DNA of 64,000 nucleotides from Sulfurospirillum barnesii SES-3 (GCF_000265295.1 NC_018002.1:2446110-2510109), one strand, 5' to 3'. Positions 49,460-59,878 are shown, counted from the stretch's first letter. The notes: generated by a model from the sequence alone, not told the origin. Numbers and translations: made by a program.

Positions 49460-50416
49460 ATGAAATCTTTTTGGATTGTCCTGTGTTTAAGTGTTATGGT
49501 ATGGGCAGATGCCCATATCTTTGTCTATCATCGTTTTAACGATACCAGACACCCATCAACCAATACAAGCCTTGAAGAGCTTCGCAAAGAATTTGATTAT
49601 TTTAAAAAACATGGCTATGAAGTCATTCCATTGGAAAGATTGGTTGATGCGCTTTACAACAAAGAAGCCATCCCAGACAACTGGGTGGTTTTAACCATTG
49701 ATGATAATTATAAAAGTTTTTATGAGCATGGCTTAGCCCTTTTTAAAGAATACAACTACCCTTTTTCACTGTTTGTGTATGTGGGTGCAACTGAAAAGAA
49801 ATACGGTGATTTTATGAGCTGGGAACAGCTACGTGAAACGACCAAGTATGGCTCTTTAGAGTTTCATTCGTTAAACCATCCCCATATGCACGAACTAAGC
49901 GATGATGCATTAACAAAAGATTTTGAAGAGGGTTTGGCACTCTTTGAAAAACGCCTAGGTTTTAAACCACGCTATTTTTCTTATCCTTTTGGGGAATTTT
50001 CACCCCGAATCAAAGCTATCGCTTCCTCGTTTGGGTTTAAAGCCATTTTAAACCAAAACATGGGAGCGGTTGCATCTTTTAGCGACCCATTGGATTTAGA
50101 CCGATCTGCCCTTGTTGGAAAAAGCGATTTAGCAGGATTTTTAAACTATAAAGCGCTTGAGAGTGAATGGATTGAACCTTTGATGCTTTCAAACAACAAC
50201 ACGCTTACTTCTTTACATGTAAAGGTAAAAATGACGGCATCAAAAGGGGGCATGTACATTAGTGGGTATGGCTATGAAGAACTCACACTGAGTGAGGGTA
50301 TTTTTAAAACAAACCTAAATAAAATTGCCATCAAAGAGCGCACACGAATCATGATCTCGGTGGGCAATAAAATTTCAACGAAACTACTTGTAAAGGATAA
50401 CTATGGAACTAAATAA
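49460..50416 (+). CDS. Polysaccharide deacetylase (NodB-like), exported
   Basis: The 318-residue protein has a signal peptide ([18 protein letters not shown]). The NodB fold follows. [10 protein letters not shown] (the first Asp pair) and HSLNHPHM (His-x-x-x-His metal site) are seen, with [10 protein letters not shown] near residue 172. Relatives deacetylate surface polysaccharides such as poly-N-acetylglucosamine (IcaB/PgaB) or peptidoglycan; the actual substrate is unknown. A C-terminal strand-rich tail of about 80 residues carries the palindrome at 50213-50222. It overlaps frr by 14 bases, and secG ends six bases upstream. Confidence 0.87.
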   Translation: MKSFWIVLCLSVMVWADAHIFVYHRFNDTRHPSTNTSLEELRKEFDYFKKHGYEVIPLERLVDALYNKEAIPDNWVVLTIDDNYKSFYEHGLALFKEYNYPFSLFVYVGATEKKYGDFMSWEQLRETTKYGSLEFHSLNHPHMHELSDDALTKDFEEGLALFEKRLGFKPRYFSYPFGEFSPRIKAIASSFGFKAILNQNMGAVASFSDPLDLDRSALVGKSDLAGFLNYKALESEWIEPLMLSNNNTLTSLHVKVKMTASKGGMYISGYGYEELTLSEGIFKTNLNKIAIKERTRIMISVGNKISTKLLVKDNYGTK

Positions 50417-50963
50417 AGTATATGCAGAACAAAAAGAGCATATGGAAAAATGTATTGCAGCACTTAAACGTGACTTTATGACCATTCGTAGCGGAAAAGT
50501 CTCTACCACGATTTTAGATAACATTCACGTCGATTATTATGGAACACCCACAGGTCTTAGTCAAGTTGCAACGGTTTTAGCAACCGATGCAACCACCATT
50601 ACCATTTCTCCATGGGAGAAAAAAATGCTCAGAGAAATTGAAAAAGCCATTATGCAAGCAAACATTGGTGTCAATCCCAACAATGATGGTGAGAGCATTA
50701 AACTCTTCTTTCCTCCAATGACCAGTGAGCAAAGAAAAGAGGGCGCTAAACAAGCAAAATCTATGGGCGATAAAGCAAAAATTGCCATTCGAAACGTACG
50801 TAAAGATGCCAACGATCAAGTGAAAAAACTTGAAAAAGACAAACTCATCACGGAAGATCAATCCAAAAAAGGTCAAGATGAAGTCCAAAAAATCACCGAT
50901 GCCACGGTTTCCAAAGTCGATGATTTGGTCAAAGAAAAAGAAGCTGAATTACTTAAAATTTAA
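50403..50963 (+). CDS. frr: Ribosome recycling factor
   Basis: RRF splits the post-termination ribosome together with EF-G. The 186-residue length is standard. The conserved stretches are [20 protein letters not shown] near residue 20, [16 protein letters not shown], the [16 protein letters not shown] region, and [20 protein letters not shown]. Its start lies inside the deacetylase gene, and pyrE follows 10 bases later. The frr-pyrE pairing is frequent in Campylobacterota. Confidence 0.97.
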   Translation: MELNKVYAEQKEHMEKCIAALKRDFMTIRSGKVSTTILDNIHVDYYGTPTGLSQVATVLATDATTITISPWEKKMLREIEKAIMQANIGVNPNNDGESIKLFFPPMTSEQRKEGAKQAKSMGDKAKIAIRNVRKDANDQVKKLEKDKLITEDQSKKGQDEVQKITDATVSKVDDLVKEKEAELLKI

Positions 50964-50973
50964 AGGGTTTTGA

Positions 50974-51582
50974 ATGGACGTAGCACAAATATACAAAGAT
51001 GCCAATGCCCTTTTAGAAGGACATTTTCTCCTCAGCAGTGGTAAGCACTCACGTTACTACCTTCAAAGCGCTAAGGTGTTAGAAGACCCAAAAGTCGCTG
51101 AGACCTTAGCCGTAGAATTGGCAAAGATGATTGAAGCACACGGTATTGAAATAGACACCATCTGCTCTCCTGCCTTAGGAGGCGTTTTAGCAGGCTATGA
51201 GTTAGCACGCGCACTTGGCAAACGCTTTATTTTTGCAGAACGTGTCAATGGCGAAATGACCATTCGCCGTGGCTTTGAAGTGAAAAAAGGTGAAAAAATT
51301 CTTGTCTGTGAAGATATTATCACCACAGGCGGTTCTGCCCTTGAAGCGGCCAAAGTAGCGCAGAGCATGGGCGGAGAGATTGTCGGTTTTGCAGCCCTTG
51401 CTAACCGTGGTTTTTGCAAGCGGGTAGGAAGTACTGTGAGTGCAAAACCTACATGTAAACTTCCAAACGATGCCCCATTTTTTGCATTAGCAGATTTTGA
51501 ATTTGATATTTATGAGCCTAGTGAGTGCCCTTTGTGTCAAGAAGGCAGTGTGGCTCATAAACCTGGTAGCAGGGGAAATTAA
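50974..51582 (+). CDS. pyrE: Orotate phosphoribosyltransferase
   Basis: PyrE joins orotate to PRPP in pyrimidine synthesis. The 202-residue protein has the PRPP loop [16 protein letters not shown] near residue 110. It also has [14 protein letters not shown] near residue 19, the orotate-binding Lys-rich segment [12 protein letters not shown], and [16 protein letters not shown]. Near the C-terminus, a four-cysteine pattern (GFCKR, PTCK, CPLC) is present, as often in the longer type of PyrE of this phylum. It forms a run with frr and the RDD gene. Confidence 0.96.
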   Translation: MDVAQIYKDANALLEGHFLLSSGKHSRYYLQSAKVLEDPKVAETLAVELAKMIEAHGIEIDTICSPALGGVLAGYELARALGKRFIFAERVNGEMTIRRGFEVKKGEKILVCEDIITTGGSALEAAKVAQSMGGEIVGFAALANRGFCKRVGSTVSAKPTCKLPNDAPFFALADFEFDIYEPSECPLCQEGSVAHKPGSRGN

Positions 51583-51588
51583 GAGCCT

Positions 51589-52050
51589 ATGCGATGGCGA
51601 GAGTCTAAAAAAGGCGTTAAAAAAGAGGTGCAAAGCACACAACCTCTTTACGTCATCGCACCCTTTTCCAGACGTTTAAAAGCCTTTATTGTTGATTCTT
51701 TTATGCTTTTAATGCCTATTTTATACAGTGTTTTTTACTTTATTTTTGGTTCTCGTGAAGGGTTTGCAGAACATATGGGAATGGGATGGGGAATCATTTT
51801 ACTCTCCTATGGTCTCATTACTACCCTCTTCTTAGTACGTAAGGGACAAACCCCTGGCTACAAAGCCTATGAGATAGAACTCAAAGAGCTATCCTCCCTT
51901 AAAACACCTTCATGGCAACGTATTTTTTTACGTTATAGCATGATGGTTATAACTACAGCTTCCCTTTTTGGACTTCTTGTACCACTTTTTCGTAAAGACA
52001 GACGTGCCTTGTATGATGTGTTAAGCCATACTGCACCCCTTTGCAAATGA
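51589..52050 (+). CDS. RDD-family membrane protein
   Basis: The 153-residue protein has three hydrophobic helices. The RDD family motif appears as SRRLKAFIVDSFMLLMPILY (Arg and Asp at the first helix) and in the third part as RYSMMVIT and KDRRALYDVLSHT. RDD proteins are of uncertain role; some move sodium or compatible solutes. The gene overlaps the MFS gene by four bases (ATGA) and follows pyrE by six bases. Confidence 0.87.
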   Translation: MRWRESKKGVKKEVQSTQPLYVIAPFSRRLKAFIVDSFMLLMPILYSVFYFIFGSREGFAEHMGMGWGIILLSYGLITTLFLVRKGQTPGYKAYEIELKELSSLKTPSWQRIFLRYSMMVITTASLFGLLVPLFRKDRRALYDVLSHTAPLCK

Positions 52051-53135
52051 TTTTTTTTAAAATCTCTGGTTTTTTCTTTTTTTATTTTGTCGTAACAGGG
52101 GTGTATGTTATTTTCATGCCCAAAATTCTTCAAATACTCGGTTACAGCGCTTTGCAAATTGGTACCATTTTTGCCCTTGCGCCACTCATGCGTTTTATCG
52201 TTCCTTTTTTCTTTCTTAAACATTTCAAACTCACACAAAAGACTTTTTATGGTGCACTCCTTGGAGCGATTTGTGCGGTATTTCTCTTTTATGGAAGTAT
52301 TCATAATTTTTACCTCTTTATGGTACCCAACATGCTTCTAGGTGCCTCATTAGGTCTCATTTTACCCTACATTGAGACCTATGCCATGGAGCATCTCCAA
52401 AAAGAGCGCTACGGAAAATCACGCCTTTTTGGGTCCTTAGGCTTTATGCTGATTGCTATTGTCCTAGCACGTCATTTAGATGATTACACCAATGGTCTGC
52501 ATTATCTCATCTGCGCTATAGTCCTTACAGCGCTTTTTGCATTTTGGCTAACCCACAATAATGTCAATTTTACAACGTCAACAGCAGAGAATGAGCCTTT
52601 TAATCTTTTACATGTAAGTTATTTTTGGTTAGCTCTTTTTTTAATGCAAGTTAGTTTTGGTGCTTTTTATAATTTCTTTACGATTTACGAAACGGCACAC
52701 GGTATTAGTTTAGAGACCACCAGTTATTTATGGGCATTTGGAGTGGTTTGCGAAATTGTGCTTTTTTATTTTCAAGCCCCTATTTTAAAGCGTTTTACCC
52801 TTTTAAATTTAGTGCGCTTTAGCATCTTTAGCACCGCCATACGATGGTTTTTACTCTTTGCTTTTCCCTCATCGCTCTTTATCTCTTACCTTTCACAATC
52901 CTTCCATGCCTTTAGTTTTGCTTTGCATCACACAGCAGCCCTTAGCCTTTTATACACCCTTTATGCGCATAAAAAACTTGCAGCTCAGTTTTACTATGGT
53001 ATTTCATTTGGTTTAGGTGGATTTGTAGGAGCCCTCATAGCAGGCTATTTTTACGGGGAATATCTTTATTTATATGCAAGTGTTGTAGCACTATTGGCGT
53101 ATATTAGCCTGCTCTTTTTCAAGGGGAAAGAATAA
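52047..53135 (+). CDS. MFS transporter (MFS_1-like group)
   Basis: The product of about 362 residues has roughly 11-12 hydrophobic helices, including VTGVYVIFMPKILQILGYSA near the start and the loop FRPLFGSLGFML-like motif KSRLFGSLGFML near residue 128. It belongs to the LacY/nucleoside-permease-like group of MFS (PF12832), often called PPP transporters; the substrate is unknown. I use the ATG at 52047, which overlaps the RDD gene stop. The frame opens with a TTG two codons upstream. Its end overlaps the convergent FliL-like gene by 17 bases. Confidence 0.85.
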   Translation: MIFFKISGFFFFYFVVTGVYVIFMPKILQILGYSALQIGTIFALAPLMRFIVPFFFLKHFKLTQKTFYGALLGAICAVFLFYGSIHNFYLFMVPNMLLGASLGLILPYIETYAMEHLQKERYGKSRLFGSLGFMLIAIVLARHLDDYTNGLHYLICAIVLTALFAFWLTHNNVNFTTSTAENEPFNLLHVSYFWLALFLMQVSFGAFYNFFTIYETAHGISLETTSYLWAFGVVCEIVLFYFQAPILKRFTLLNLVRFSIFSTAIRWFLLFAFPSSLFISYLSQSFHAFSFALHHTAALSLLYTLYAHKKLAAQFYYGISFGLGGFVGALIAGYFYGEYLYLYASVVALLAYISLLFFKGKE

Positions 53136-53571
53136 AATTTTTGAGGTAAATACGTTCAACATCGTAACCAAAATTTTCCTCCAAAAGTGTTATCAACTCC
53201 TCTTTAAGACGGTCTTTCCCCTCATTGGTTTCCAAGCCTTTTGCTTCCATTTCATTTAAATAGCGTAACATTACATTGCGTACGTTTTGCATATTTCCTT
53301 GCAACGCTTTTTTAGACTCAGCACTTTTCATCTCAAGGGCAATATCTGCTTTTAAAATTTTAAATTTTGGGGATTTAATATTGATATAAATCGTATCCAA
53401 ACTAACCTCATTTGCATTGGTACTTCGCTTAGCACTCTTTTGTTGGGGTATATTTTCATACGATGAACGTGAATCATCATCTTTCAACGCATAATTAAGC
53501 ATAAAAATTCCAAAAAGGATAAGAAGCGCTATAAAAGCGAGTGAAATTTTAAGCAATCGTTCATTAAACAT
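53119..53571 (-). CDS. FliL-like membrane protein
   Basis: The 150-residue protein has one N-terminal membrane helix (about 7-28), a short charged linker and a C-terminal periplasmic domain with the FliL pattern: VRNVMLRYLNEMEAKGLETN followed by EGKDRLKEELITLLEENFG, then VERIYLKNFILSP. FliL sits around the flagellar stator and supports torque. This copy does not lie among flagellar genes, and a genuine fliL may exist elsewhere, so it could be a paralogue. It is on the minus strand after typA and separated from it by a terminator. Confidence 0.72.
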   Translation of the reverse strand: MFNERLLKISLAFIALLILFGIFMLNYALKDDDSRSSYENIPQQKSAKRSTNANEVSLDTIYINIKSPKFKILKADIALEMKSAESKKALQGNMQNVRNVMLRYLNEMEAKGLETNEGKDRLKEELITLLEENFGYDVERIYLKNFILSP

Positions 53572-53697
53572 CTCTGCTCCACTTCAAAGTTTGTATCTGC
53601 CATAGCATATCGGCAAAACCATAAGAAAAGTATAATCCTTATGAACACCCTAAAAACTAAAAATTGATTTGAACTAAAAAAAAGAGTAAATAGCAGT

Positions 53698-53725
53698 GAT
53701 TTTGCCACATATTCGTGGCAAAATC
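53698..53725 (-). terminator. Terminator of typA
   Basis: GATTTTGCCAC (53698-53708) and GTGGCAAAATC (53715-53725) form a perfect 11-bp stem with a six-base loop. It lies 21 bases beyond the typA stop codon on the minus strand, next to a TTACATGTAA palindrome at 53729-53738. Confidence 0.75.
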
Positions 53726-53746
53726 TTTTTACATGTAAAGTATAGT

Positions 53747-55546
53747 TTAACGACTCATACGCTTACGTACGGTTGGGTCAAGGTATTTTTTACGAATACG
53801 AATATTGGTTGGTGTGACCTCTACCAATTCGTCATTTTCAATCCACTCTAACGCTAATTCAAGGTTCATTTTTCGAGGTGGCACAAGCTTAATTGCTTCA
53901 TCTGCTCCACTACTTCTTACGTTACTTTGTGGCTTACCTTTGATGGGGTTGACATCCAAGTCGTTTGGACGTGAATGTTCACCAATAATCATACCTGCGT
54001 AGACTTTTACCTGTACATCAATAAATAAAATACCACGCTCTTGTAAACTAAAGAGTGAGTAACCCATCGCAGTACCTGTCTCCATAGAAATCAATGCGCC
54101 ATTTTTACGGTGTTCAACTTCACCACTTAAAGGACGGAATTCTAAAAAGGAGTGGTTCATAACGCCCTCACCTTTGGTATCGGTCAAAAATTGTCCACGA
54201 AAACCAATCAAACCACGAGCAGGAATTTCAAACTCAATTCTGGTTTGCCCATCACCTGTTGGGTTCATCGCTTTCATTTCTGCTTTTTTGCGACCTAATT
54301 TCTCAATAACCGCACCCGTGAATTCATCAGGAACATCAATCACAAGATGCTCATATGGTTCCATTTTTACACCATTTTCTTCTTTAATAATAACCTCAGG
54401 GCGACCAAGTGAAAACTCAAAACCCTCACGCCTCATATTTTCAGCCAAAATGGTAATTTGAAGTTCTCCACGTCCTGAAACTTTAAACTTACCCTCACCC
54501 TCAGACTCGTACTTCATCGCAATGTTTGTTTTCATCTCAGATTCAAGACGTTCTGCAAGTTTATTTGAAGTAACATATTTACCCTCAAGTCCTGCAAATG
54601 GCGAATCATTAACACCAAACACAACGGAGAGGGTCGGTTCTTCAATGTGCAAAGGATCAAGTGGCATAGGATTAGCAGGGTCAACTAAACTATCACCTAC
54701 GTCCAGTGTTTCAAAACCAGCTACTGCTACAATGTCACCACTCTCTGCTTCGTTAATATCAATGCGATCCAAGCCATGAAAACCAATCAATTTTGATACA
54801 CGTCCACGTACTTGCTCACCATCGGCCTTTGCAAGCATAACTGTCTCATTCTTCTTGATAGTTCCATTAAAAATACGAGCAATACCAATTTTCCCCACAT
54901 AGTTATCATAATCAAGGGTAAACACTTGAAGTTGAAGAGGATTTTCCGCTTTACCAGAAGGTGCTGGAACATGCTTAATGATGGTTTCAAACAATGGCTC
55001 AAGATTTTTGTTCTCATCATCCATGCTGTATTTAGCATAACCATCACGTGCCGCAGCGTAAATAATGGGGAATTCAAGTTGTTGTTCATTCGCACCAAGA
55101 GCAACTAAAAGGTCAAACACTTCATCAATCACACGATCAGGATCAGCGGCAGGTTTGTCGATTTTATTGACCACAATAATCGGACAAAGTCCAAGGCTCA
55201 ATGCCTTTTTAACAACAAATTTGGTTTGTGGCATAACACCTTCTTGTGCATCAACCAGCAATAAAACACCATCAACCATCTTTAAAACACGCTCAACCTC
55301 ACCACCAAAATCGGCGTGGCCTGGAGTGTCGATAATGTTAATCTTAGTCTCTTTATAACGAATCGCTGTATTTTTAGAAAGAATGGTAATACCACGTTCT
55401 TTCTCCAAATCGTTGCTATCCATTGCTCTTTCTTCTACTTTTTGGTGCGCACTGTACGTACCTGATTGCTTTAGCAGCTCATCCACTAGGGTTGTTTTTC
55501 CGTGATCAACGTGCGCGATCACGGCAATATTTCTAAACTCTTGCAA
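53747..55546 (-). CDS. typA: Ribosome-associated GTPase BipA/TypA
   Basis: BipA is a translational GTPase that helps 50S maturation and stress response. The 599-residue length is typical. Motifs are [15 protein letters not shown] (P-loop), [10 protein letters not shown] (switch I), [16 protein letters not shown] (switch II), [12 protein letters not shown] and [20 protein letters not shown]. It starts with TTG (55544-55546) after a GAGGAG site; no ATG upstream fits. The gene stands alone with its own TATAAT promoter and a clear hairpin terminator. Confidence 0.96.
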   Translation of the reverse strand: MQEFRNIAVIAHVDHGKTTLVDELLKQSGTYSAHQKVEERAMDSNDLEKERGITILSKNTAIRYKETKINIIDTPGHADFGGEVERVLKMVDGVLLLVDAQEGVMPQTKFVVKKALSLGLCPIIVVNKIDKPAADPDRVIDEVFDLLVALGANEQQLEFPIIYAAARDGYAKYSMDDENKNLEPLFETIIKHVPAPSGKAENPLQLQVFTLDYDNYVGKIGIARIFNGTIKKNETVMLAKADGEQVRGRVSKLIGFHGLDRIDINEAESGDIVAVAGFETLDVGDSLVDPANPMPLDPLHIEEPTLSVVFGVNDSPFAGLEGKYVTSNKLAERLESEMKTNIAMKYESEGEGKFKVSGRGELQITILAENMRREGFEFSLGRPEVIIKEENGVKMEPYEHLVIDVPDEFTGAVIEKLGRKKAEMKAMNPTGDGQTRIEFEIPARGLIGFRGQFLTDTKGEGVMNHSFLEFRPLSGEVEHRKNGALISMETGTAMGYSLFSLQERGILFIDVQVKVYAGMIIGEHSRPNDLDVNPIKGKPQSNVRSSGADEAIKLVPPRKMNLELALEWIENDELVEVTPTNIRIRKKYLDPTVRKRMSR

Positions 55547-55627
55547 AAAATTCTCCTCGAAATTTAAGGTTTACATCTCAATAAAACGTACGTGATTGGT
55601 GTAGGTTTGAAGAAGTAACTATGCTAG

Positions 55628-55633
55628 ATTATA
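55628..55633 (-). promoter_or_regulatory. Probable -10 box of typA
   Basis: On the minus strand, GGTATAATCTAGC holds a consensus TATAAT, 82 bases upstream of the TTG start. Just upstream, a hairpin at 55647-55670 (AAAATCTT/AAGATTTT) encloses a TTACATGTAA copy. Confidence 0.5.
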
Positions 55634-55689
55634 CCATGTTCTGACTAAAATCTTACATGTAAAAGATTTTTCAACCTTTATATACAAAA

Positions 55690-55705
55690 AGGAACGAATA
55701 TTGCT
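55690..55705 (+). promoter_or_regulatory. Sigma54 promoter upstream of fliK
   Basis: GG (55691-55692) and GC (55703-55704) are exactly 10 bases apart in a GGAACGAATATTGCTTTT context, which fits the -24/-12 element of RpoN promoters. The following bases TGAATACAAAACT are nearly the same as those after the second sigma54 promoter at 59863. The start codon of fliK is 48 bases further on. RpoN drives the hook and rod genes in Campylobacter and Helicobacter. Confidence 0.75.
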
Positions 55706-55751
55706 TTTAATGAATACAAAACTATCTCTATGAGACGCATAAAAAGGCAGT

Positions 55752-57422
55752 ATGATGTACGATATTCTTGCTTTTGTTCAGACGCAAAGTAACCCTTTAA
55801 GCCTTGCAACACCTGTCAACAGTGCCACCATCTCTGCAAACAATGAGGATGGTAGTAGCACATTTGCACAGAGTTTTTTTTCAATCATATTGGGTGAATT
55901 AACACAAGAATCGCCTGCAAATTCCTATGAACCAAGTGACACGCTTGAACTTATTTCCAACGACTTACCCATCCTTACGCAAGAAGCTAAAAGTATTGAT
56001 GAACATCTATTAGAAGACCTTTTAAGTGTGATTCAAAGTTTGCAAGAAGATTCCACTCAAACCAGTTTTCCCACACTCAATACCTCACCTACCTTAGATA
56101 AATTACTCGCCAGTGAAGCGACACGTCAAGAGTTTGCCGCCGTGAAAAATGTGAGTGAACTTGTAGCCCTTTCTGAAAAATACAATCTAGGTTTGGAAAA
56201 AATAACCGTCTCCCAAGAGAGTTTACAAAGCCTTCAAACAAAATTTTCTACCCTAAAAGAAAACGCTTTTTTTGATGACCTTGAAGTAGCGTTAAATAAC
56301 ACCCAAACAAAAGAGCTCATTAAACCATTGACCAACAATGTCATAAATTTTTTAGATAAGCAAACACCCAAAACAGAATCTAAACCAACACCCTCCATTT
56401 TAAGTGAGTTGATTGCAAAAGAAAGCACCCAAAAAATTTCTACGGATACAACCAAAGAGTCATCTGTCACTATCGCTACAACACCCTCAACAGTAAATGA
56501 AAAGCAACAAACCACACCCCTTGAAACAATGATTCAAAAAGCTCTTAATCCAAATAAAACAGAAAAAATAGAAGCTCCATTGAAAGCAGAAACGGTTATA
56601 AAAACAGAAACTTTAATGAAATCAGAAGCTCTGTCCAATGAGGAATCCACAGCAAAAATAGCCCCTGCGCTTACAACAGAACTTGATGCAAAAAGAGAAA
56701 AAAACGTGGCAAAAGTAGCGAATGATTCTGTGTTAAAAACAGAATTTGTAGCCGATGAAGAACCGTTAAGGCAAAGTTTAAAGTCCGAAGAGATCAAAAC
56801 AACTCCTAAAACAAACGAGACAAAACCCCTTGAAAATATGTTAAAAACTGTAAAGTTAGAAACAAACACGGATGACGTTGCTGTAGAAGAGGTGTTAAAA
56901 ACACAAAAAACAACCCTTAGTGTCGATGAAACCGCCACCAGTACTTCTGATGAAACACAAATCATCACCACTGATAAGACCGATATTAAGACAACCTTTA
57001 AACAAGAACTAAACACAAAAAGCACAACCCTCAAAGAGAGTCTAAATCAATTTGCTTCTGATTTACAAGAAAAAATTGAAACCTATAAACCTCCTATTAT
57101 GAAAGTGGAATTAGCACTTAGTCCTAAAAATTTGGGAGAAGTCGATGTCACGCTTCTTACACGAGGCAATAATTTACATGTAAACATTTCGTCTAACACA
57201 ACAACGATGTCACTTTTTACCCAAAATCAAGCCGAAGTAAAAAGTGCCCTCATTAATATGGGATTTACCAATTTAGAGATGAATTTTAGCGATCAAAGAA
57301 ACAGTGAACAATCACATCAAAATCAAAAACAAAACAGTCGTGGAAACGTCGATACGTTTACCACAGAAACCAGTGAAGAGGAAACAACACTCTTAGAGAT
57401 TGTTATTCCTCAATACGTTTAA
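55752..57422 (+). CDS. fliK: Flagellar hook-length control protein
   Basis: FliK measures the hook and switches the export apparatus from hook to filament proteins. The 556-residue protein has a long, Thr/Lys/Glu-rich middle part of low complexity (about residues 190-450) that would act as the flexible ruler. The C-terminal domain carries MKVELALSPKNLGEVDVTLL and an ending rich in glutamine and serine (SDQRNSEQSHQNQKQNS), as in other FliK proteins. It is followed by flgD and two hook genes, the usual order (fliK-flgD-flgE) in Helicobacter and Campylobacter. Confidence 0.9.
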   Translation: MMYDILAFVQTQSNPLSLATPVNSATISANNEDGSSTFAQSFFSIILGELTQESPANSYEPSDTLELISNDLPILTQEAKSIDEHLLEDLLSVIQSLQEDSTQTSFPTLNTSPTLDKLLASEATRQEFAAVKNVSELVALSEKYNLGLEKITVSQESLQSLQTKFSTLKENAFFDDLEVALNNTQTKELIKPLTNNVINFLDKQTPKTESKPTPSILSELIAKESTQKISTDTTKESSVTIATTPSTVNEKQQTTPLETMIQKALNPNKTEKIEAPLKAETVIKTETLMKSEALSNEESTAKIAPALTTELDAKREKNVAKVANDSVLKTEFVADEEPLRQSLKSEEIKTTPKTNETKPLENMLKTVKLETNTDDVAVEEVLKTQKTTLSVDETATSTSDETQIITTDKTDIKTTFKQELNTKSTTLKESLNQFASDLQEKIETYKPPIMKVELALSPKNLGEVDVTLLTRGNNLHVNISSNTTTMSLFTQNQAEVKSALINMGFTNLEMNFSDQRNSEQSHQNQKQNSRGNVDTFTTETSEEETTLLEIVIPQYV

Positions 57423-57443
57423 ACTAAAAATAAAGGATTTATT

Positions 57444-58133
57444 ATGGCAACAGGTTGGGAAAATCTAATTACAGGTTCTAGCGCATCAACGGCTACCTCA
57501 TCGACAACAAGTTCAACCAAATCATCCCTGAGTAACGATGATTTTTTAAAACTCTTACTCACAGAATTGGAGCATCAAGACCCCACTGATCCAATGGACA
57601 GTGATAAAATCTTAACCCAAACAGCGCAACTCTCTTCTCTTGAAGCATCGCAAAATACCACTACCGCTCTTGAAAAGCTCTCTGAACAATTGGCCGCCAA
57701 TACCAATTTTAGTGCCATTGGTGTTATTGGACAGATGGCAAGTTTAGGAAGTTCTGCCATTACGCTTAAAGATAAAGCTTCCAATTTTGAAATTTATTTT
57801 CCCACTGAAATTGCAAAAGGGACACTTACCATTACAGATACTGATGGCAAGACTGTTAAGACAATCGATATTAGCGAATCTACTAAAGGTAAAAGCGGTG
57901 TGGTTGCCTTTAATTGGGATGGTGTGGATAATGATGGTAATCAACTTGCTGATGGCACGTATGGTGCAACCGTGACGTACACCGATAGCAATGGCGATTT
58001 AAAAACAACCCAATCAGGAACTTACCCTGTAGAATCCGTACGCTACATTGATGGTGCAGCCTATGTTAAATTAGGCACTTACTATTATGCTATTGATGAA
58101 GTGCTTGAATTTTATGATAAATCATTGGCATAA
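57444..58133 (+). CDS. flgD: Flagellar hook-capping protein
   Basis: FlgD forms the cap beneath which hook subunits assemble. The 229-residue protein has the conserved N-terminal stretch FLKLLLTELEHQDPTDPMDS followed by TQTAQLSSLEASQNT, and a C-terminal region with FNWDGVDNDGNQLADGTYG, typical of the FlgD Ig-like/Tudor domain. The N-terminus is rich in Ser and Thr. It begins 21 bases after fliK and ends 12 bases before the first hook gene. Confidence 0.94.
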   Translation: MATGWENLITGSSASTATSSTTSSTKSSLSNDDFLKLLLTELEHQDPTDPMDSDKILTQTAQLSSLEASQNTTTALEKLSEQLAANTNFSAIGVIGQMASLGSSAITLKDKASNFEIYFPTEIAKGTLTITDTDGKTVKTIDISESTKGKSGVVAFNWDGVDNDGNQLADGTYGATVTYTDSNGDLKTTQSGTYPVESVRYIDGAAYVKLGTYYYAIDEVLEFYDKSLA

Positions 58134-58145
58134 AAAGGATAGTGT

Positions 58146-59846
58146 ATGAATAGCTCCTTTTATAATGGCGTATCAGGTGTTAAAACCAGCCAATTTTATA
58201 TGGATGTCATTGGCAATAATATTTCCAATGTCAATACCAACGGGTACAAAGGAAGCAGTGCGGAGGTCTCCTCTTTGTTTTCCTCTATTCTTATAGGAAC
58301 GTACAACAGCTACTCCAATGGGGTAGGCATGGGAGCACAAAGCCTTACCACAGCATTAGATATGTCACAAGGCATCCTTCAAGATGCGGACAATACCTTT
58401 GATCTTGCGCTTGGAAGCGAAGGATGGTTTGGTGTTCAAGGTGCAGATGGCAATACCTACTACACCCGTGCAGGCAGTTTTTCACTTGATGCCAATGGAA
58501 ATTTGGTCGATGGCAATGGCAACTACCTTCTTGCTACATTAGGCAATAATATAACTCCAGCCAATCTAGACGCAGATACTTTGGCACAATTTGGTCAATA
58601 CTACAACAATGGCACCGTAACTTCGGTGACTCCTTACAGCATTACAGCGCTCAACAATGTTGCACTTGGGACTATTGGTACACAAGGCATTGTCAATCTA
58701 CCCAATCATTTGTATTATCACCCTGTTGCTACAACCATTGCTTCGTATGGTGCTAATTTAGACCCAACCATTAATGTGGACAATGTCACGCTCAATTTAG
58801 ATACCACAGACTATCCAACCCAAACCCTTGATACGACAGCTAAAACCCTAAGCCTGAGTGGTACAACTGCTAATACGACCGCTGCACTCAACCCTAAAAA
58901 AGGAGATATTGTCAATGTTGTACTGCAAGATGCCAGTGGCAATAAACTCTCACTCACCGCTGAGTTAGATGAAAATTTAGCATGGAACATTAACAGCCAT
59001 GATGTGAGTACATACGATTTAAGCAGTGGATTTACCGTTACATCTGCGACCCTCCAAACAGAACAAGAAGTCGCTACCCAAAAACATTTTAGTATGACAA
59101 TCATTGGTCCTGATGGTGATAAAGATACTTTAGATATGACTTTTACCAAAGTCGTACCCCAAACCTCTACAGAAACCACATGGAACGCCACGGCAAATAT
59201 TTACAGTTTTTATGAAACGTACGATGCCTCAAAAACATACGACACCACGCAATACTACGTTGATAAAACGGCTAATAAAGTTTATGAAATTATCGATACC
59301 CAAACAGGTGTATTAACCTTTAATGCTGATGGCTCTTTGGCAAGTAACACTATGCCCACACTCAACAATGGAGGCACTGCCCTTAGTCTTAATTTGGGTT
59401 CAGTTGGCGGATACGACGGTATGGTCTCCAATGCCAATATATCAAAATCCAATACTTCAAGTTCTAATGGTACGTTAGAAGGTTTTTTAACAGGGTATGC
59501 TGTGGATACCAACGGCAATATTGTCGCAAGTTTTAGCAACGGCAAAAGCTCTTCTGTGGCTAAGATTGCCGTTTATCATTTTCAAAATGATCAAGGCTTA
59601 ACAGCCCAATCTTCCACTCTTTTCTCCGAATCTGCTAACAGTGGTAAAGCCTTTTTTTACACTGACGACAACGGTGAGAGTTTTTTAGGAACAAAAATTT
59701 ACAGTAAAAAATTAGAGGGAAGCAACGTAAGCCTTGCCACTGCTTTAACTGAACTTATCGTGGTTCAAAAAGCCTTTGGTGCGAGTGCTAAAAGTATTAC
59801 CACCAGTGATGAACTGCTAAAAAATGCCATTAACATGAAAGCTTAA
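58146..59846 (+). CDS. Flagellar hook-like protein (FlgE paralogue, shorter)
   Basis: The 566-residue protein starts with FYNGVSGVKTSQFYMDVIGN and NISNVNTNGYKG, the rod/hook N-terminal signature. It ends with ATALTELIVVQKAFGASAKS and ITTSDELLKN, the matching C-terminal helix. These termini build the coiled-coil core of rod and hook tubes. It differs clearly from the following 942-residue FlgE. It could be the proximal hook or a hook-junction form, comparable to FlgE2 of Campylobacter, but which of the two is the main hook is inference. It follows flgD in the same operon. Confidence 0.85.
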   Translation: MNSSFYNGVSGVKTSQFYMDVIGNNISNVNTNGYKGSSAEVSSLFSSILIGTYNSYSNGVGMGAQSLTTALDMSQGILQDADNTFDLALGSEGWFGVQGADGNTYYTRAGSFSLDANGNLVDGNGNYLLATLGNNITPANLDADTLAQFGQYYNNGTVTSVTPYSITALNNVALGTIGTQGIVNLPNHLYYHPVATTIASYGANLDPTINVDNVTLNLDTTDYPTQTLDTTAKTLSLSGTTANTTAALNPKKGDIVNVVLQDASGNKLSLTAELDENLAWNINSHDVSTYDLSSGFTVTSATLQTEQEVATQKHFSMTIIGPDGDKDTLDMTFTKVVPQTSTETTWNATANIYSFYETYDASKTYDTTQYYVDKTANKVYEIIDTQTGVLTFNADGSLASNTMPTLNNGGTALSLNLGSVGGYDGMVSNANISKSNTSSSNGTLEGFLTGYAVDTNGNIVASFSNGKSSSVAKIAVYHFQNDQGLTAQSSTLFSESANSGKAFFYTDDNGESFLGTKIYSKKLEGSNVSLATALTELIVVQKAFGASAKSITTSDELLKNAINMKA

Positions 59847-59862
59847 TAAACAAAAAGTAACA

Positions 59863-59878
59863 TGGAATAAAAATTGCT
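59863..59878 (+). promoter_or_regulatory. Sigma54 promoter upstream of flgE
   Basis: GG (59864-59865) and GC (59876-59877) are 10 bases apart in TGGAATAAAAATTGCTTTT, a good RpoN -24/-12 element. The bases after it (ACTAAATACAAAACT) match those after the fliK promoter almost completely. It lies 46 bases before the flgE start and allows separate transcription of this gene. Confidence 0.75.

Noticed and set aside
52041..52304. Alternative frames at the start of the MFS gene (123 codons minus, 78 plus)
   Set aside because: They are antisense or out of frame with the hydrophobic helices of the transporter, which are continuous in its own frame.
56234..57034. Minus-strand frames of 93 and 166 codons opposite fliK
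   Set aside because: They are shadows of the Lys/Thr-rich linker of FliK; their Val/Ser-rich composition is the antisense reading of Asn/Thr/Lys codons.
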